From assembly GCA_003151595.1 (NCBI GenBank), contig PLXW01000009.1, positions 1 to 56,972 of the forward strand: a stretch of 56,972 bases of DNA. The letters run 5' to 3'. This DNA is from Myxococcales bacterium (GTDB lineage Bacteria; Myxococcota; Polyangia; Polyangiales; Polyangiaceae). The notes under the pieces are model-generated. The model was not told where the DNA came from, ran no database searches, and was given only the letters and a program-made list of their open reading frames with translations. Position 1 is the first letter of the stretch. The number at the start of each line of letters is the position of its first letter. Position numbers and translations under genes: made by a program. Shown here in pieces: positions 8,036 through 16,568 of this stretch.

Positions 8036-9544
8036 TCAGTTCCCTAGGTACGCGCTGGCGAGCAGATACGACGGCGCCGTCGCGAGCCCCGGCGGCGTCG
8101 CGCTGCCGACGACGAAGAGAGTCCCCTGCGAAACGAAGAGCCCCTGAGGAGTGACGATCGGATTGCTCGCGGCGTTGGGATCGCGCCAGATGAACCCCGC
8201 CCATGCCGTGCCTGACGCGCGCATGTGAAAGAGCTCGGTGATCATCCCGGCGCCGCCGGAGAGGACATAGACCCCGCCTGCGCCATCCGACGCCATCGCC
8301 ACCGCCGAATCGCTGAAGATGTCGTCCGCGGGCGATCCGTTCACGCTGCCGTCCGCGCCGTGCAGGTGGAAGAGGCCCGCGCCGGCCTGAAGGACGAGGA
8401 GGTCGTCCCCTTCGGGCGCGAGGAGCGGACCTTCCGTGCGCGGCGTCGCGCCGAGGTTCACGAGCCACTGGCGCGCGCCGGTCGCGCCGTCGAAGCGCGC
8501 GACGGCGATGCCTCCGGAGCTCGACGACAGGCCGACTCCACCGTCGGCGGTCGTCTGCGCGGCGACCGAGACGTTGCCATCGGCGTCGACCGTCGCGCTG
8601 ATCGTGCTCGTCGGATACGCGCCGAGCGGCGTCGACCACTTGCAGCTCCCTTGCGCGTCGAAGCGTGCCGCGAAGCCGCCCGTGACTCCGAGCTGACCTT
8701 TCCCGAAGTCGACCGAGGCGTCCGCGAGACCCGCGAGCACGACGTCGCCGCCGGGGAACGGAAGGAGCGTGACGTTCGACGCCGGGAAGGGGACGAAGGC
8801 GGCGGCGCCGGCGTCGCCCGGTGCCCAGAGAACGAAGTGGCCGCTGGCCAGCGCCGCGATCGTGCCGCCGGTGACGAACGCGCCGCCGATGGTGGTCGGA
8901 ACGTAGAACTGTCCCGCGACCACGGCGGGACCGACGATCTGCGCGCTCGCCGGCGCTCCGCCGTCGCCGAACGTCAGTGCGAACGGCTGCGAGAGCACCG
9001 TCCCGGCGACGCTCTCGGTCTCGGACGATCCCGGATAGCCGATCGCGGCCAGTGATCCCGCCGGAGTGATCGCGCCGCCGGCGACGAGCTTCGGCGAGGC
9101 GGCGAAGGGAACGGCGGTGCACCACTTCCGAACCGGAGGCGCGCCTGCGTCCAGAAGAGGGAGGTCGACCGCCACCTGGAAGTCGTCCGCGAAGCACGGC
9201 CCGGCAGACCCCGCGTCGGCGTCGGGCAGCCCGGCGTCGATCGGAGATCCGGTGTCCGCGATCATCGCATCGCTCGCGTCGTCACTCGCGTCGGGAATCG
9301 CGCTGGCGCCGTCGGTCGCGTCGAAGCCTGCGTCGCTCGGTCCCGAATCCGAGGTCGCGGGTGCGCCGGTGTCGAGGCTGGGCGCAGCGGCGTCGGTGGT
9401 GTCCGTCGCGTCCGTGGGCGCGGTCGCGTCGGCGGAGGCGTCGGGCGGCGCGTCGTTCGACGGCGAAGACGCGCTGCACCCGGCGAGGACCAGGAGCGGA
9501 AGGGACAGAAGCGAGAGAGCAGCGAGGCGTGATCGCGACGACAT
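8036..9544 (-). CDS. Large surface lipoprotein with Asp/Ala-rich linker, propeller-like
   Basis: 502 aa. Signal peptide with lipobox LAGC (LLVLAGCSASS). The next 90 or so residues are low-complexity (DASADATAPTDATDTTDAA), the flexible acidic linker typical of polyangial lipoproteins. The remaining 380 residues carry repeated beta-strand pairs with Gly/Asp turns (for example ATVDADGNVSVAAQT, AVAMASDGAGGVYVLSGG), suggesting a beta-propeller. The function is unknown; an outer-membrane or surface location is inferred. Confidence 0.85.
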   Translation of the reverse strand: MSSRSRLAALSLLSLPLLVLAGCSASSPSNDAPPDASADATAPTDATDTTDAAAPSLDTGAPATSDSGPSDAGFDATDGASAIPDASDDASDAMIADTGSPIDAGLPDADAGSAGPCFADDFQVAVDLPLLDAGAPPVRKWCTAVPFAASPKLVAGGAITPAGSLAAIGYPGSSETESVAGTVLSQPFALTFGDGGAPASAQIVGPAVVAGQFYVPTTIGGAFVTGGTIAALASGHFVLWAPGDAGAAAFVPFPASNVTLLPFPGGDVVLAGLADASVDFGKGQLGVTGGFAARFDAQGSCKWSTPLGAYPTSTISATVDADGNVSVAAQTTADGGVGLSSSSGGIAVARFDGATGARQWLVNLGATPRTEGPLLAPEGDDLLVLQAGAGLFHLHGADGSVNGSPADDIFSDSAVAMASDGAGGVYVLSGGAGMITELFHMRASGTAWAGFIWRDPNAASNPIVTPQGLFVSQGTLFVVGSATPPGLATAPSYLLASAYLGN

Positions 9545-9664
9545 GGTGAGTGTCTGATGGACGGGTCAGGCGCTCGCAAACTCAAACGCGCAATGTCATC
9601 CATCGTGATGACGCGGTCGCCGCGCTCTCCCCGGCGCCCCGCGAACGAACTACGCTCGCGAGCG

Positions 9665-9814
9665 ATGACGACGAAGTCTCCCGCGCTCACGCCGAACGAC
9701 GAGAGTGAGCTGAGCCTCCTCTCCGTCCTGTTCTTCGTCTACGCGGCGTTCGTCGGAATGATCGCGCTCGTCGTCGGCGCGGCAGTGAAGGCGCGCTTCG
9801 GGCAACCCGCGTAG
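9665..9814 (+). CDS. Small single-pass membrane protein
   Basis: 49 aa from ATG 9665 (MTTKSPALTPNDESELSLLS), one hydrophobic helix (FFVYAAFVGMIALVVGAAV), then a short basic tail. The ribosome-binding site is weak, so this rests on composition and on the gap between divergently placed genes. An in-frame start farther left (9557) would add Arg-rich residues that look non-coding. Function unknown. Confidence 0.45.
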   Translation: MTTKSPALTPNDESELSLLSVLFFVYAAFVGMIALVVGAAVKARFGQPA

Positions 9815-9833
9815 CGACGGCTCATGAACGACG

Positions 9834-9865
9834 AAGCCCGCACCCCTTGGAAGGAGCGCGGGCTT
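9834..9865. terminator. Hairpin terminator between convergent genes
   Basis: Perfect 8-bp inverted repeat AAGCCCGC / GCGGGCTT with a 16-nt loop. It lies between the 3' ends of the small membrane protein (plus strand) and the 47-aa peptide gene (minus strand), so it could serve both. Confidence 0.5.
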
Positions 9866-9886
9866 TGAAACGGAGACGACGCGCGC

Positions 9887-10030
9887 TTACGGCTGCGCGG
9901 TGTCTTGCTGAATCTTGAAGCGCTGCTCGCCCGCCTTGAGGTTCGTCGCGACCACGAGCCCCTTCACGCGCCGAACGTCGGAGCGCTTGAGGGTCGTCTT
10001 CTTCTCGTTCTCGGGCTTCGTCGCGTTCAT
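9887..10030 (-). CDS. 47-aa basic peptide; possible modified-peptide precursor
   Basis: 47 aa, MNATKPENEKKTTLKRSDVR then RVKGLVVATNLKAGEQ and a Gln-rich end. The start at 10030 is set by GGAGG 8 nt upstream; the earlier ATG at 10036 is too close to that site. The peptide is strongly basic in its first half, has no cysteine and no signal. It sits 94 nt downstream of the Cys-rich protein gene on the same strand and ends at a hairpin terminator. Size and placement fit a peptide substrate of its neighbour, but it could equally be a small regulatory or structural protein. The segment ATNLKAG resembles KTTIKAG of the 18-aa peptide at 20518; this may be chance. Confidence 0.65.
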   Translation of the reverse strand: MNATKPENEKKTTLKRSDVRRVKGLVVATNLKAGEQRFKIQQDTAQP

Positions 10031-10124
10031 GGGCATGGCCTCCAGAGGGAGTGAGTAGCAAGCCTCACAGAGAGCGCCAGGGCACGAACGGGTGACACAC
10101 GCGCGATCCAGGGCGCGTTCGCCT

Positions 10125-11207
10125 TCACTTCCGCGGCGTTTCGAGGATTCCGAAGTCGACGAGGGTGCGGAGCATTTCGGCGTCGATCTCGGTCCCGTCG
10201 CGCGCCAGCTCCTCGACGACCTCGGCCATCGCGCGGCCGTCGAACCGGGGGAGAACGTCGAGCAATGCGCGCGGGACGTCGATCGAATCGAATTCGGTGT
10301 ACGTCGCGAGATGAACGCGATCGCGATCGCCCTCGAGGATTCGAATCGGCGCAGCGCGTACGTGCGAGGGGAGATCGGTCGAGAGGAGCCGCCGATAGGC
10401 ATTCCGGGCGACCTCGGCGCGCGCGCGGAGCTCGCTCCCACCAATGGTGAGCACGTCGCTCCATCGGAGCGGCTCGACGCGCCGGGCGCAGTCGACGAAG
10501 AGCTCCTCTTCGCGTCCACGATGGTCACCCCAGACCGCGCCGTACGCCTCTTCGTCGACGACGCCGTCGATCTCGCGCCCCGCGCGCTCCGGCGATGGCG
10601 GCGCGAAGAGGCGCGCCAACGCCCGCTCGCCGACCCCGATCTCGACGACGCACCATCGGGCGAGCGCGATCTCGACGGCCGACAGGAGCGGCCGGAGCGC
10701 GCTGCTCCAGAACGTGAATCCGACGGCGCCGCGCACGTGCTTGCAGAACCAGGTCGAGCAGACCGCGTCGCGGTGCTTCCAGATTCCGCAGTCGTCGCTC
10801 TCACGCTGATAATGAGGACAGAGGAGCGCGCGGCTGCGACCGAACGACTCCGGTCCCCCTTCGCGGCTCAACGCCGAGTACGCCCGAGGGCGGCCGAGGC
10901 CGAGCGGCGTGACCGCGGCGCGCGCGCGAATGCGAGCGAGCGTGCTCGCGCGTCCGGCGACGGCGCCGTGGTCCTGGAGGATGCGACCGACGAGGTAGTT
11001 CGCCAGCACCGGCACGTGCGAGCAGCACTTCACGTTGGGATGGAAGTGGGTCGCGTCCCCTTCGGGCGCCGAGGGGGAGCACATGGCGCAGTCGGAGCAA
11101 GTCGCCTCCGTCTCGCGCGGCACGCCGCCGCCGAGCAGCTCGCCTACCCAGCGTTCGTAGAGCGGAGGGAGCGGCTCGGTGTCGATCCCGTCGGCGCAAT
11201 CGCTCAT
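10125..11207 (-). CDS. Cys-rich protein of unknown function with PqqD-like C-terminal region
   Basis: 360 aa from ATG 11207, preceded by GAGGAGG. Three cysteine clusters stand out: CSDCAMC, then KCCSHVP, and further on CPHY..DDCGIW..AVCSTWFCKH. These could bind Zn or an Fe-S cluster, or form disulfides; the spacing does not match radical SAM (CxxxCxxC). The last 40 residues (RFDGRAMAEVVEELARDG..MLRTLVDFGIL) read like a PqqD/RRE-type winged helix. Mid-region helices are amphipathic and I see no membrane segment. It pairs with a 47-aa peptide gene downstream. I do not recognise a characterised family. Confidence 0.8.
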   Translation of the reverse strand: MSDCADGIDTEPLPPLYERWVGELLGGGVPRETEATCSDCAMCSPSAPEGDATHFHPNVKCCSHVPVLANYLVGRILQDHGAVAGRASTLARIRARAAVTPLGLGRPRAYSALSREGGPESFGRSRALLCPHYQRESDDCGIWKHRDAVCSTWFCKHVRGAVGFTFWSSALRPLLSAVEIALARWCVVEIGVGERALARLFAPPSPERAGREIDGVVDEEAYGAVWGDHRGREEELFVDCARRVEPLRWSDVLTIGGSELRARAEVARNAYRRLLSTDLPSHVRAAPIRILEGDRDRVHLATYTEFDSIDVPRALLDVLPRFDGRAMAEVVEELARDGTEIDAEMLRTLVDFGILETPRK

Positions 11208-11227
11208 GCGTTTCCTCCTCTCGACGT

Positions 11228-11260
11228 AAATCGCCGAGCGCGATTCGCGCTCGGCGATTT
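11228..11260. terminator. Perfect 15-bp stem-loop
   Basis: AAATCGCCGAGCGCG, loop ATT, then the exact reverse complement, followed on the plus strand by further T. It lies downstream of the lipoprotein gene ending at 11311 and about 20-50 nt upstream of the Cys-rich gene on the same (minus) strand. Most likely a terminator for the lipoprotein transcript. It could also form in the leader of the downstream gene. Confidence 0.55.
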
Positions 11261-11310
11261 TGGACGCGAGGCACTCGTCTACGGACTTGGCCCGCGACTG
11301 CATTGAACCG

Positions 11311-11796
11311 CTACTTCAGGCCGCACATATGCGACGCGCTATCGCACGCGCCGACGCGACCGTCCGGCTTGAGGCGGTACATCGGGCACTTGGGGCGCTT
11401 GGTGGGGCAGGTGAACGACTTCAGATAGGCGTCCTTCTGCGAGACGGCCACGCCGACCATGTGACCGTTGTGGCAACAGCCGACGCGCTCGACGGAGACG
11501 CAATCGGCGTCGACGCTGCAACTGCGGTACTGCGGGTCGACTCCTTCCTCGTTCGCAACGGGTCCGCCATCGCCCGTCGCGAGGGCAACGGTTCCCGCAT
11601 CGGCGGAGGTCGTCACGAGCGCGGGGGTCGGGGCCGCATCGGGGGGATCGGCGACCGGCGCGGCGACGACGACCGGCGGCGGAAGGGCAACGGTCGTCGG
11701 CGGCGTGGGGCTGAGGGCGGGCGGCGCCTGAGAGGAGTCCGCGCACGCGAGAAGGACGAACGCACCCAGGGCGGCGACGAGCGAGGATCGGAGCAT
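11311..11796 (-). CDS. Small Cys-containing lipoprotein
   Basis: 161 aa from ATG 11796. Signal peptide ends in lipobox LLAC (FVLLACADSS). A Pro/Ala/Val-rich spacer of about 60 residues is followed by a compact domain with eight cysteines (YRSCSVDADCVSVERVGCC, FTCPTKRPKCP, GACDSASHMC), probably a disulfide-stapled module. The SVDADC signature recurs in myxobacterial surface proteins. Function unknown. An upstream ATG at 11850 would place charged residues before the signal and is rejected. Confidence 0.75.
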   Translation of the reverse strand: MLRSSLVAALGAFVLLACADSSQAPPALSPTPPTTVALPPPVVVAAPVADPPDAAPTPALVTTSADAGTVALATGDGGPVANEEGVDPQYRSCSVDADCVSVERVGCCHNGHMVGVAVSQKDAYLKSFTCPTKRPKCPMYRLKPDGRVGACDSASHMCGLK

Positions 11797-11993
11797 GCGC
11801 GACTCGTAGCACGAGTCCCTCGAGGCGTGACGCAATCGGTCGAGTCCCAATTTGGAGCTCTCGTGCGCCAGACGATGCCGCCCGACGAGAGAATTGCGTC
11901 ATCACGGGCTTCTCGGTGATGGATCGCTCGTGAGACGTGAGAACCCCCCAGACGGTGGTATCGAGCCGTCCGCGAGTAATGGAGGGTTCATCG

Positions 11994-13913
11994 ATGAAGA
12001 ACGTTCGAGGTCTTTGGGCGGCGTTGGTCTTGGCTCCCACCGTGTTCATGGTGGAGCGCACCGCGAAGGCGGACCTGGTCAACCTGACGGCCTCCGAGCC
12101 GTGGGTACTCGATGCGGTCTGTCACGCCGAAGGACTGAAGGACGGCGACGCGCGCTGCTTCTCCAGCCGCTGGGTTCCGCAGAGCGCGGCCAACATGCGC
12201 TTGAAGAAGGCCATGGCGCGCCCCTTCGCCAGCAACGGCAACTGCGACGGCAGCCCGCAGCAGGCGTACTCGCCCACGCTCACGCCCGGCTCCATGGGCG
12301 CGAAAGATCTCATCACGGCCTACAACCTCGCTGACCCGTCGCTCCCCTCGGGCGAAGGGAAGATCGTCGCCATCGTCGACGCCTGCGGGTACTCGGACAT
12401 CGTCGGGGACCTCAACAAGTACCGCGCGCAGTACGGCCTCGGCGCCATCACCCAGTGCGGCGGCGGCGTTGGGCATGCACCGACGGCGGGCGGCTCGCAG
12501 TGCATCGGCGTCGTGAGCCAGACCGGCGACGCGAACGTTCCGCCGGACGACAGCAACTGGGCCGGCGAGACCGCGCTCGACGTCCAGATGATCAGCGCAG
12601 CCTGCCCGAAGTGCAGCATCCTCGTCGTGCAGGTCGACAGCTCCAGCACGGCCGACCTCAACGCCGGCATCTCGGAGGCCATCACGCTCCACGGCGACGC
12701 CGTCAGCAACAGCTGGGGAGGCAACGAGTCGTCGGGCGACACCGTGCCGTCCCACACCGGAACGCTGGTCACCGCCGCCTCGGGCGACGCCGACTACCTC
12801 AACGAGATCGGCGCCATCAACGAGGACGCAGGCACCGTCAAGCTCACGCTCCACACGCCGAACTACCCGGCGTCCGACCCGACGATCCTCGGCGTCGGCG
12901 GCACGACGCTCACGATGGATGAGACGGCGTCGCGTTGCTACTCGGACACGGCGTGGAGCTACATGATCCCGGTGACCAGCACCAACCCGCTCCACGGCAA
13001 GACCGTGTACGGCGGCGGCAGCGGTTGCAGCAAAGAGTTTGCGAAGCCGAGCTACCAGAGCGGCCTCGCCATGGGGAGCTGCTCGAAGCGCGGCTCGGTC
13101 GACATCTCGGCGGCCGCCGACTTCAGCGTCGGTGCCTACAGCGGCAGCGTGTGCATCAAAGGGCAGACCTGCGGAGGCATCGCGGTCTATGGCGGCGGCG
13201 GTTGGAACCCGTCGGTCGGCACGAGCGCTGCGACCCCCTTCGCCACCGCGGTCCTCGTTCGCATGGGGCTCGGTGACAAGGCGAACGCGGACCTCTACGC
13301 GGCCGCGTCTTCGTTCCTCGACGTGACGACGGGCAACAACGACCCGAGCGGCAAGTGCACCGACGTCATGTGCAACGCCGGCACGGGCTGGGACGGACCC
13401 ACGGGCCTGGGCGTGCCGGACGGCTACAAGCTCGCGCTCCTCGGCGGCGCGTCGCCGTCTGCGCCCACTCCCCCCACGTGCCTCGTGCTCGCGGCCGACG
13501 GCGGCATCACGCTCCCCGACGCCGGCAGCAGCAGCGGCGGAAGCAGCAGCGGCGGCACCGGTGACGATGCCTCGACGGGCGACGACGACAGCGGCTCCGG
13601 GAGCGGCTCCGGTGGCAGCAGCTCGGGCGGCTTCGGCGACGACGACAGCGGCTCCGGGAGCAGCTCGGGTGGCAGCAGCTCGGGGAGCAGCAGCTCCGGC
13701 GGCTCGAGCTCGGGCGGCACGTTGAACGACGACGGCGGCACGACCTCCAACCTCGACGGCGGCACCGCCGGCAACGGCAACAACGGCTCGTCGTCGAGCG
13801 GTTGCTCGTGCAACGTCGGTCCGGGATCGACGTCGGAGACGACTGGGCTCGGCTTCGCGGCGTTCGCGTCGCTGGTCGTCCTTCGCATCCGTCGTCGCCG
13901 CCGATCGGCCTGA
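11994..13913 (+). CDS. Secreted S53 (sedolisin-like) peptidase with MYXO-CTERM-like tail
   Basis: 639 aa; GGAGGG lies 7-8 nt before ATG 11994. Signal peptide about 1-26. The catalytic layout is sedolisin-like: Glu192 and Asp196 (GETALDVQ), the oxyanion Asp265 (SGDADY) and nucleophile Ser411 (VGTSAATP). Several Cys pairs suggest an extracellular disulfide-bonded enzyme. After about residue 500 comes a Ser/Gly/Asp-rich linker, then SGCSC, one hydrophobic helix and an Arg run (RIRRRRRSA), a MYXO-CTERM-like surface-sorting tail. Likely a surface or secreted acid-acting endopeptidase in predation or scavenging. A paralogue lies at 38169. Confidence 0.88.
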   Translation: MKNVRGLWAALVLAPTVFMVERTAKADLVNLTASEPWVLDAVCHAEGLKDGDARCFSSRWVPQSAANMRLKKAMARPFASNGNCDGSPQQAYSPTLTPGSMGAKDLITAYNLADPSLPSGEGKIVAIVDACGYSDIVGDLNKYRAQYGLGAITQCGGGVGHAPTAGGSQCIGVVSQTGDANVPPDDSNWAGETALDVQMISAACPKCSILVVQVDSSSTADLNAGISEAITLHGDAVSNSWGGNESSGDTVPSHTGTLVTAASGDADYLNEIGAINEDAGTVKLTLHTPNYPASDPTILGVGGTTLTMDETASRCYSDTAWSYMIPVTSTNPLHGKTVYGGGSGCSKEFAKPSYQSGLAMGSCSKRGSVDISAAADFSVGAYSGSVCIKGQTCGGIAVYGGGGWNPSVGTSAATPFATAVLVRMGLGDKANADLYAAASSFLDVTTGNNDPSGKCTDVMCNAGTGWDGPTGLGVPDGYKLALLGGASPSAPTPPTCLVLAADGGITLPDAGSSSGGSSSGGTGDDASTGDDDSGSGSGSGGSSSGGFGDDDSGSGSSSGGSSSGSSSSGGSSSGGTLNDDGGTTSNLDGGTAGNGNNGSSSSGCSCNVGPGSTSETTGLGFAAFASLVVLRIRRRRRSA

Positions 13914-13965
13914 GTCGATCGACGCGGTAGTCGACACACAAGAAGCGCGCGATGAGCGCCGTGGT

Positions 13966-15144
13966 CTAGAGCGCGAGAGGCGCTCCCACGGCGCGAATCG
14001 TTCCATCACTGTTCGTCCAGTAGACGTTGTTCGCGTCGACCGTGACTCCGTACGGCGCGGGTTGGCCGCTTGCGATCGCCGTGAACGTCGCGCCCGCGTC
14101 GCTGCCGCCGAAGAGCGGCACCGCGTAGACGAAGCCCGCCTGCGCGGTCACGTAGGCGTACGCGCCGTCGCGCGCCATGCGTCGCGCGGGGTTCGGCAAC
14201 GCCGCGAGCAGGACGCCGCTGGAGGTCGACGACACGATCGACTCCGTGAAGACCTGACCGTTGGCGGTGACCCATAGAAGGTCGTCGCCGCTGATATCGA
14301 CCATCATGTCGATGCTCGCCGCGTTTCCGCAGTTGTTCAGACAGACGATCGAGCCGAACACGAGACCTGGGATCGAGGCGGTGTCGATGTGATTGCCGTT
14401 CGCGTTGCCGACGAAGAGCGCGCTGCTCGTGGCCGTGATGGCCTGTGCCGCCCCCATTCCTTGAACGCTCTCGAACGTGGCGCCGGGGACCTTCGGCGTG
14501 AAGCCGACGAACGGATCGGTGTTCGGCGCGCCGGTCACGAGCAGCACGAGGTTCGACTGGGTGATCGCCATGCGCGTGGTCTGCATCGCCGCGCTCGTCA
14601 CGCAGGTGGGGACGCCGGCGTCGCTCCCCTTGCCCGCCATCATCGCCAGGCACCCGGTCGCGCCGTCGCCCGTGGGGGGCGGTTGGCTGACTGACCAGTA
14701 GACGTAAGTGTCGTCGACCGCGATGTCGGTGGGCGAAGGCTGCGCGGTCGCGATCGTCGCGACAGGGCCCGTGCCGTCCTTCGCGATGCTGCGCACCGAC
14801 GCGCCGTTGGTGCCGTCCTGATCGATCCAGTAGAGGCGCGCGTCGTCGACGGCGATCGCCTGCGGCGCGCTCCCTTGCGCGAGGACGGTCGGCGCATCGA
14901 AGCGAACCGAGACGTCGTGAAGCGATCCCGCGGCGTCTCCGATCGCTGCGTCGGACGTCGAGGCGTCGGCGGCAGGCGACGATCCGTCGACCGATGGCGC
15001 GTCGCTCGCGGAAGACGATGCGTCGCGCGCGCCTCCGTAGTCGATGTCGTCGAGCCCGAGGAGCGAGCCGCACGCCGCGAGCGCTGCCCCCGCCATCGCG
15101 ACGAACGAGACTACGAAGATCGAAGCGACGCGCGGCGAAGGCAC
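13966..15144 (-). CDS. Lipoprotein with predicted beta-propeller
   Basis: 392 aa from a GTG start at 15144; no better start exists in frame, though its ribosome-binding site is poor. The signal peptide ends LAACGSLLGLDDIDYGG, a lipobox followed by a motif frequent in polyangial lipoproteins. An Asp/Ser/Ala linker (about 35-70) leads to repeating units such as IAVDDARLYWIDQDG, IAVDDTYVYWSVS and VTVDANNVYWTNSDG, which resemble propeller blades. Probably outer-membrane or surface attached. Function unknown. Confidence 0.82.
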   Translation of the reverse strand: MPSPRVASIFVVSFVAMAGAALAACGSLLGLDDIDYGGARDASSSASDAPSVDGSSPAADASTSDAAIGDAAGSLHDVSVRFDAPTVLAQGSAPQAIAVDDARLYWIDQDGTNGASVRSIAKDGTGPVATIATAQPSPTDIAVDDTYVYWSVSQPPPTGDGATGCLAMMAGKGSDAGVPTCVTSAAMQTTRMAITQSNLVLLVTGAPNTDPFVGFTPKVPGATFESVQGMGAAQAITATSSALFVGNANGNHIDTASIPGLVFGSIVCLNNCGNAASIDMMVDISGDDLLWVTANGQVFTESIVSSTSSGVLLAALPNPARRMARDGAYAYVTAQAGFVYAVPLFGGSDAGATFTAIASGQPAPYGVTVDANNVYWTNSDGTIRAVGAPLAL

Positions 15145-15218
15145 CTTCCTGAGGGTAACACTGCCTCTGCTATCCTGAAGTCTGCCCCTCAGGCTGTGAG
15201 GCGCGTGAGGCGCGGTTC

Positions 15219-16565
15219 ATGACGAGCATCGCCGACGAGACGAGCGTGAAGCCGGGCGACCTGCTCGGTGGGAAATACCGCGTCGAGCGCGTGCTCGGCG
15301 CGGGCGGGATGGGCATCGTCGTCGCCGCGCGCCACGTCGAGCTCGACACGCGCTTCGCGCTCAAGCTGATGCGCACGAGCGCCGTGCGGGACGCCGACTC
15401 GGTCGAGCGCTTCGTGCGCGAAGCGCGCGCGGCGGTTCGGCTGAAGGGGGAGCACTGCGTTCACGTCGTCGACGTCGGCAAGCTCGATGATGGAGCGCCG
15501 TACATCGTGATGGAGCTCCTCGTCGGCCGCGACCTCGCCGCGCTCGTGGCGTACGAAGGGGCGCGCAGCGCGACGGAGGCGGTCGATTACATCCTGCAAG
15601 CGTGCGAAGGGATCGCCGAGGCGCACGCGCTGGGGATCGTGCATCGCGACGTGAAGCCGCAGAACCTGTTCGTGATCAAAGGGGTCGACGGGCGGCCGCT
15701 CGTGAAGGTGCTCGACTTCGGCCTGGCCAAGACGCTCGCGGCCTCGAAGGAGATGCGCGCGCTCACGCAGACGACCGCCGTGATGGGCTCGCCGCAGTAC
15801 ATGAGCCCCGAGCAGATGCGCGCGTCGCGCGAGGTCGATGCGCGAACGGACCTCTGGTCGCTCGGCGTGTGCCTCTACGAGCTGCTCGTCGGCAAGCCGC
15901 CGTTCGACGGGATGACGGTCCCCGAGCTGTGCTCGATGGTGTTGAAGGAGCCGCCGACGCCGATGCCGTCGGGCATTCCGCGCGGGCTCATCAAGATCGT
16001 GATGCGGTGTCTGGAGAAGGAGCCGGCCAAGCGGTACGCCTCGGTCGCCGAGCTCGCAGACGCGCTCGATGCGTTCGCGACGACGAGCGGCGCGGCCGAA
16101 CGGATCCGCGCCGTGCTCGAGAAGCCACGCGAGCGCTTCGACTCGACGAGCCCGGCCCAGTTCGATCCGAACGCGGAGACGCGCACGGAAGCGTCGTTCG
16201 ACACGACGGTGAAGCGGGATGGGCGGCGGTCCAAGGTGTGGATGGCGGTGGCGTTGGGGGTGGTTCTTGGGAGCGGGGTGGCGATCGCGGTCGCCGGGAG
16301 GTCCGTCGCGTCGTCGCCGGCGGCGCACGCGGGCCCGACCGCGGACGCGAACGCGAACGCGACCCCGACCCCGACTCCGAACGCGACCCCGAACGCGAAC
16401 GCGAACGCGACCCCGAACGCGAACGCGACCACGCCCGCCGCGAGCGAAACGCCCCCCGTCAAACACGCGCCTCACTCTCCCCCCGCGCGCCACCCGACCG
16501 CGCCCTCCCCGCCCCCTCGCCCGTCCCCCGCGCCCGTCCTCACCCCGAAGACGACGGAGTTCTGA
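15219..16565 (+). CDS. Membrane-anchored Ser/Thr protein kinase (Hanks type)
   Basis: 448 aa. Kinase motifs in order: Gly loop GAGGMG (28-33), catalytic Lys49 (FALKLM), catalytic loop HRDVKPQN (142-149), DFG (166-168) and MSPEQ in the activation segment. A transmembrane helix follows (about 336-360), then a long outer tail of Ala/Asn/Thr/Pro repeats ending PAPVLTPKTTEF. It lacks the usual PASTA or other sensor domain, so the outer part may only be a spacer. The TPR protein gene starts 3 nt after its stop, a common myxobacterial pairing. Confidence 0.95.
   Translation: MTSIADETSVKPGDLLGGKYRVERVLGAGGMGIVVAARHVELDTRFALKLMRTSAVRDADSVERFVREARAAVRLKGEHCVHVVDVGKLDDGAPYIVMELLVGRDLAALVAYEGARSATEAVDYILQACEGIAEAHALGIVHRDVKPQNLFVIKGVDGRPLVKVLDFGLAKTLAASKEMRALTQTTAVMGSPQYMSPEQMRASREVDARTDLWSLGVCLYELLVGKPPFDGMTVPELCSMVLKEPPTPMPSGIPRGLIKIVMRCLEKEPAKRYASVAELADALDAFATTSGAAERIRAVLEKPRERFDSTSPAQFDPNAETRTEASFDTTVKRDGRRSKVWMAVALGVVLGSGVAIAVAGRSVASSPAAHAGPTADANANATPTPTPNATPNANANATPNANATTPAASETPPVKHAPHSPPARHPTAPSPPPRPSPAPVLTPKTTEF
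16340..16432 (+). repeat. Short tandem repeat in the kinase tail
   Basis: Imperfect array of 6-bp units GCGAAC mixed with GACCCC. It encodes alternating Ala-Asn and Thr-Pro in the extracytoplasmic tail of the kinase. Likely prone to length change by slippage. Confidence 0.7.
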
Positions 16566-16568
16566 GCG

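Noticed and set aside
11988..14009. 670-codon minus-strand open frame
   Set aside because: Shadow of the S53 peptidase gene; no start signal and no family features.
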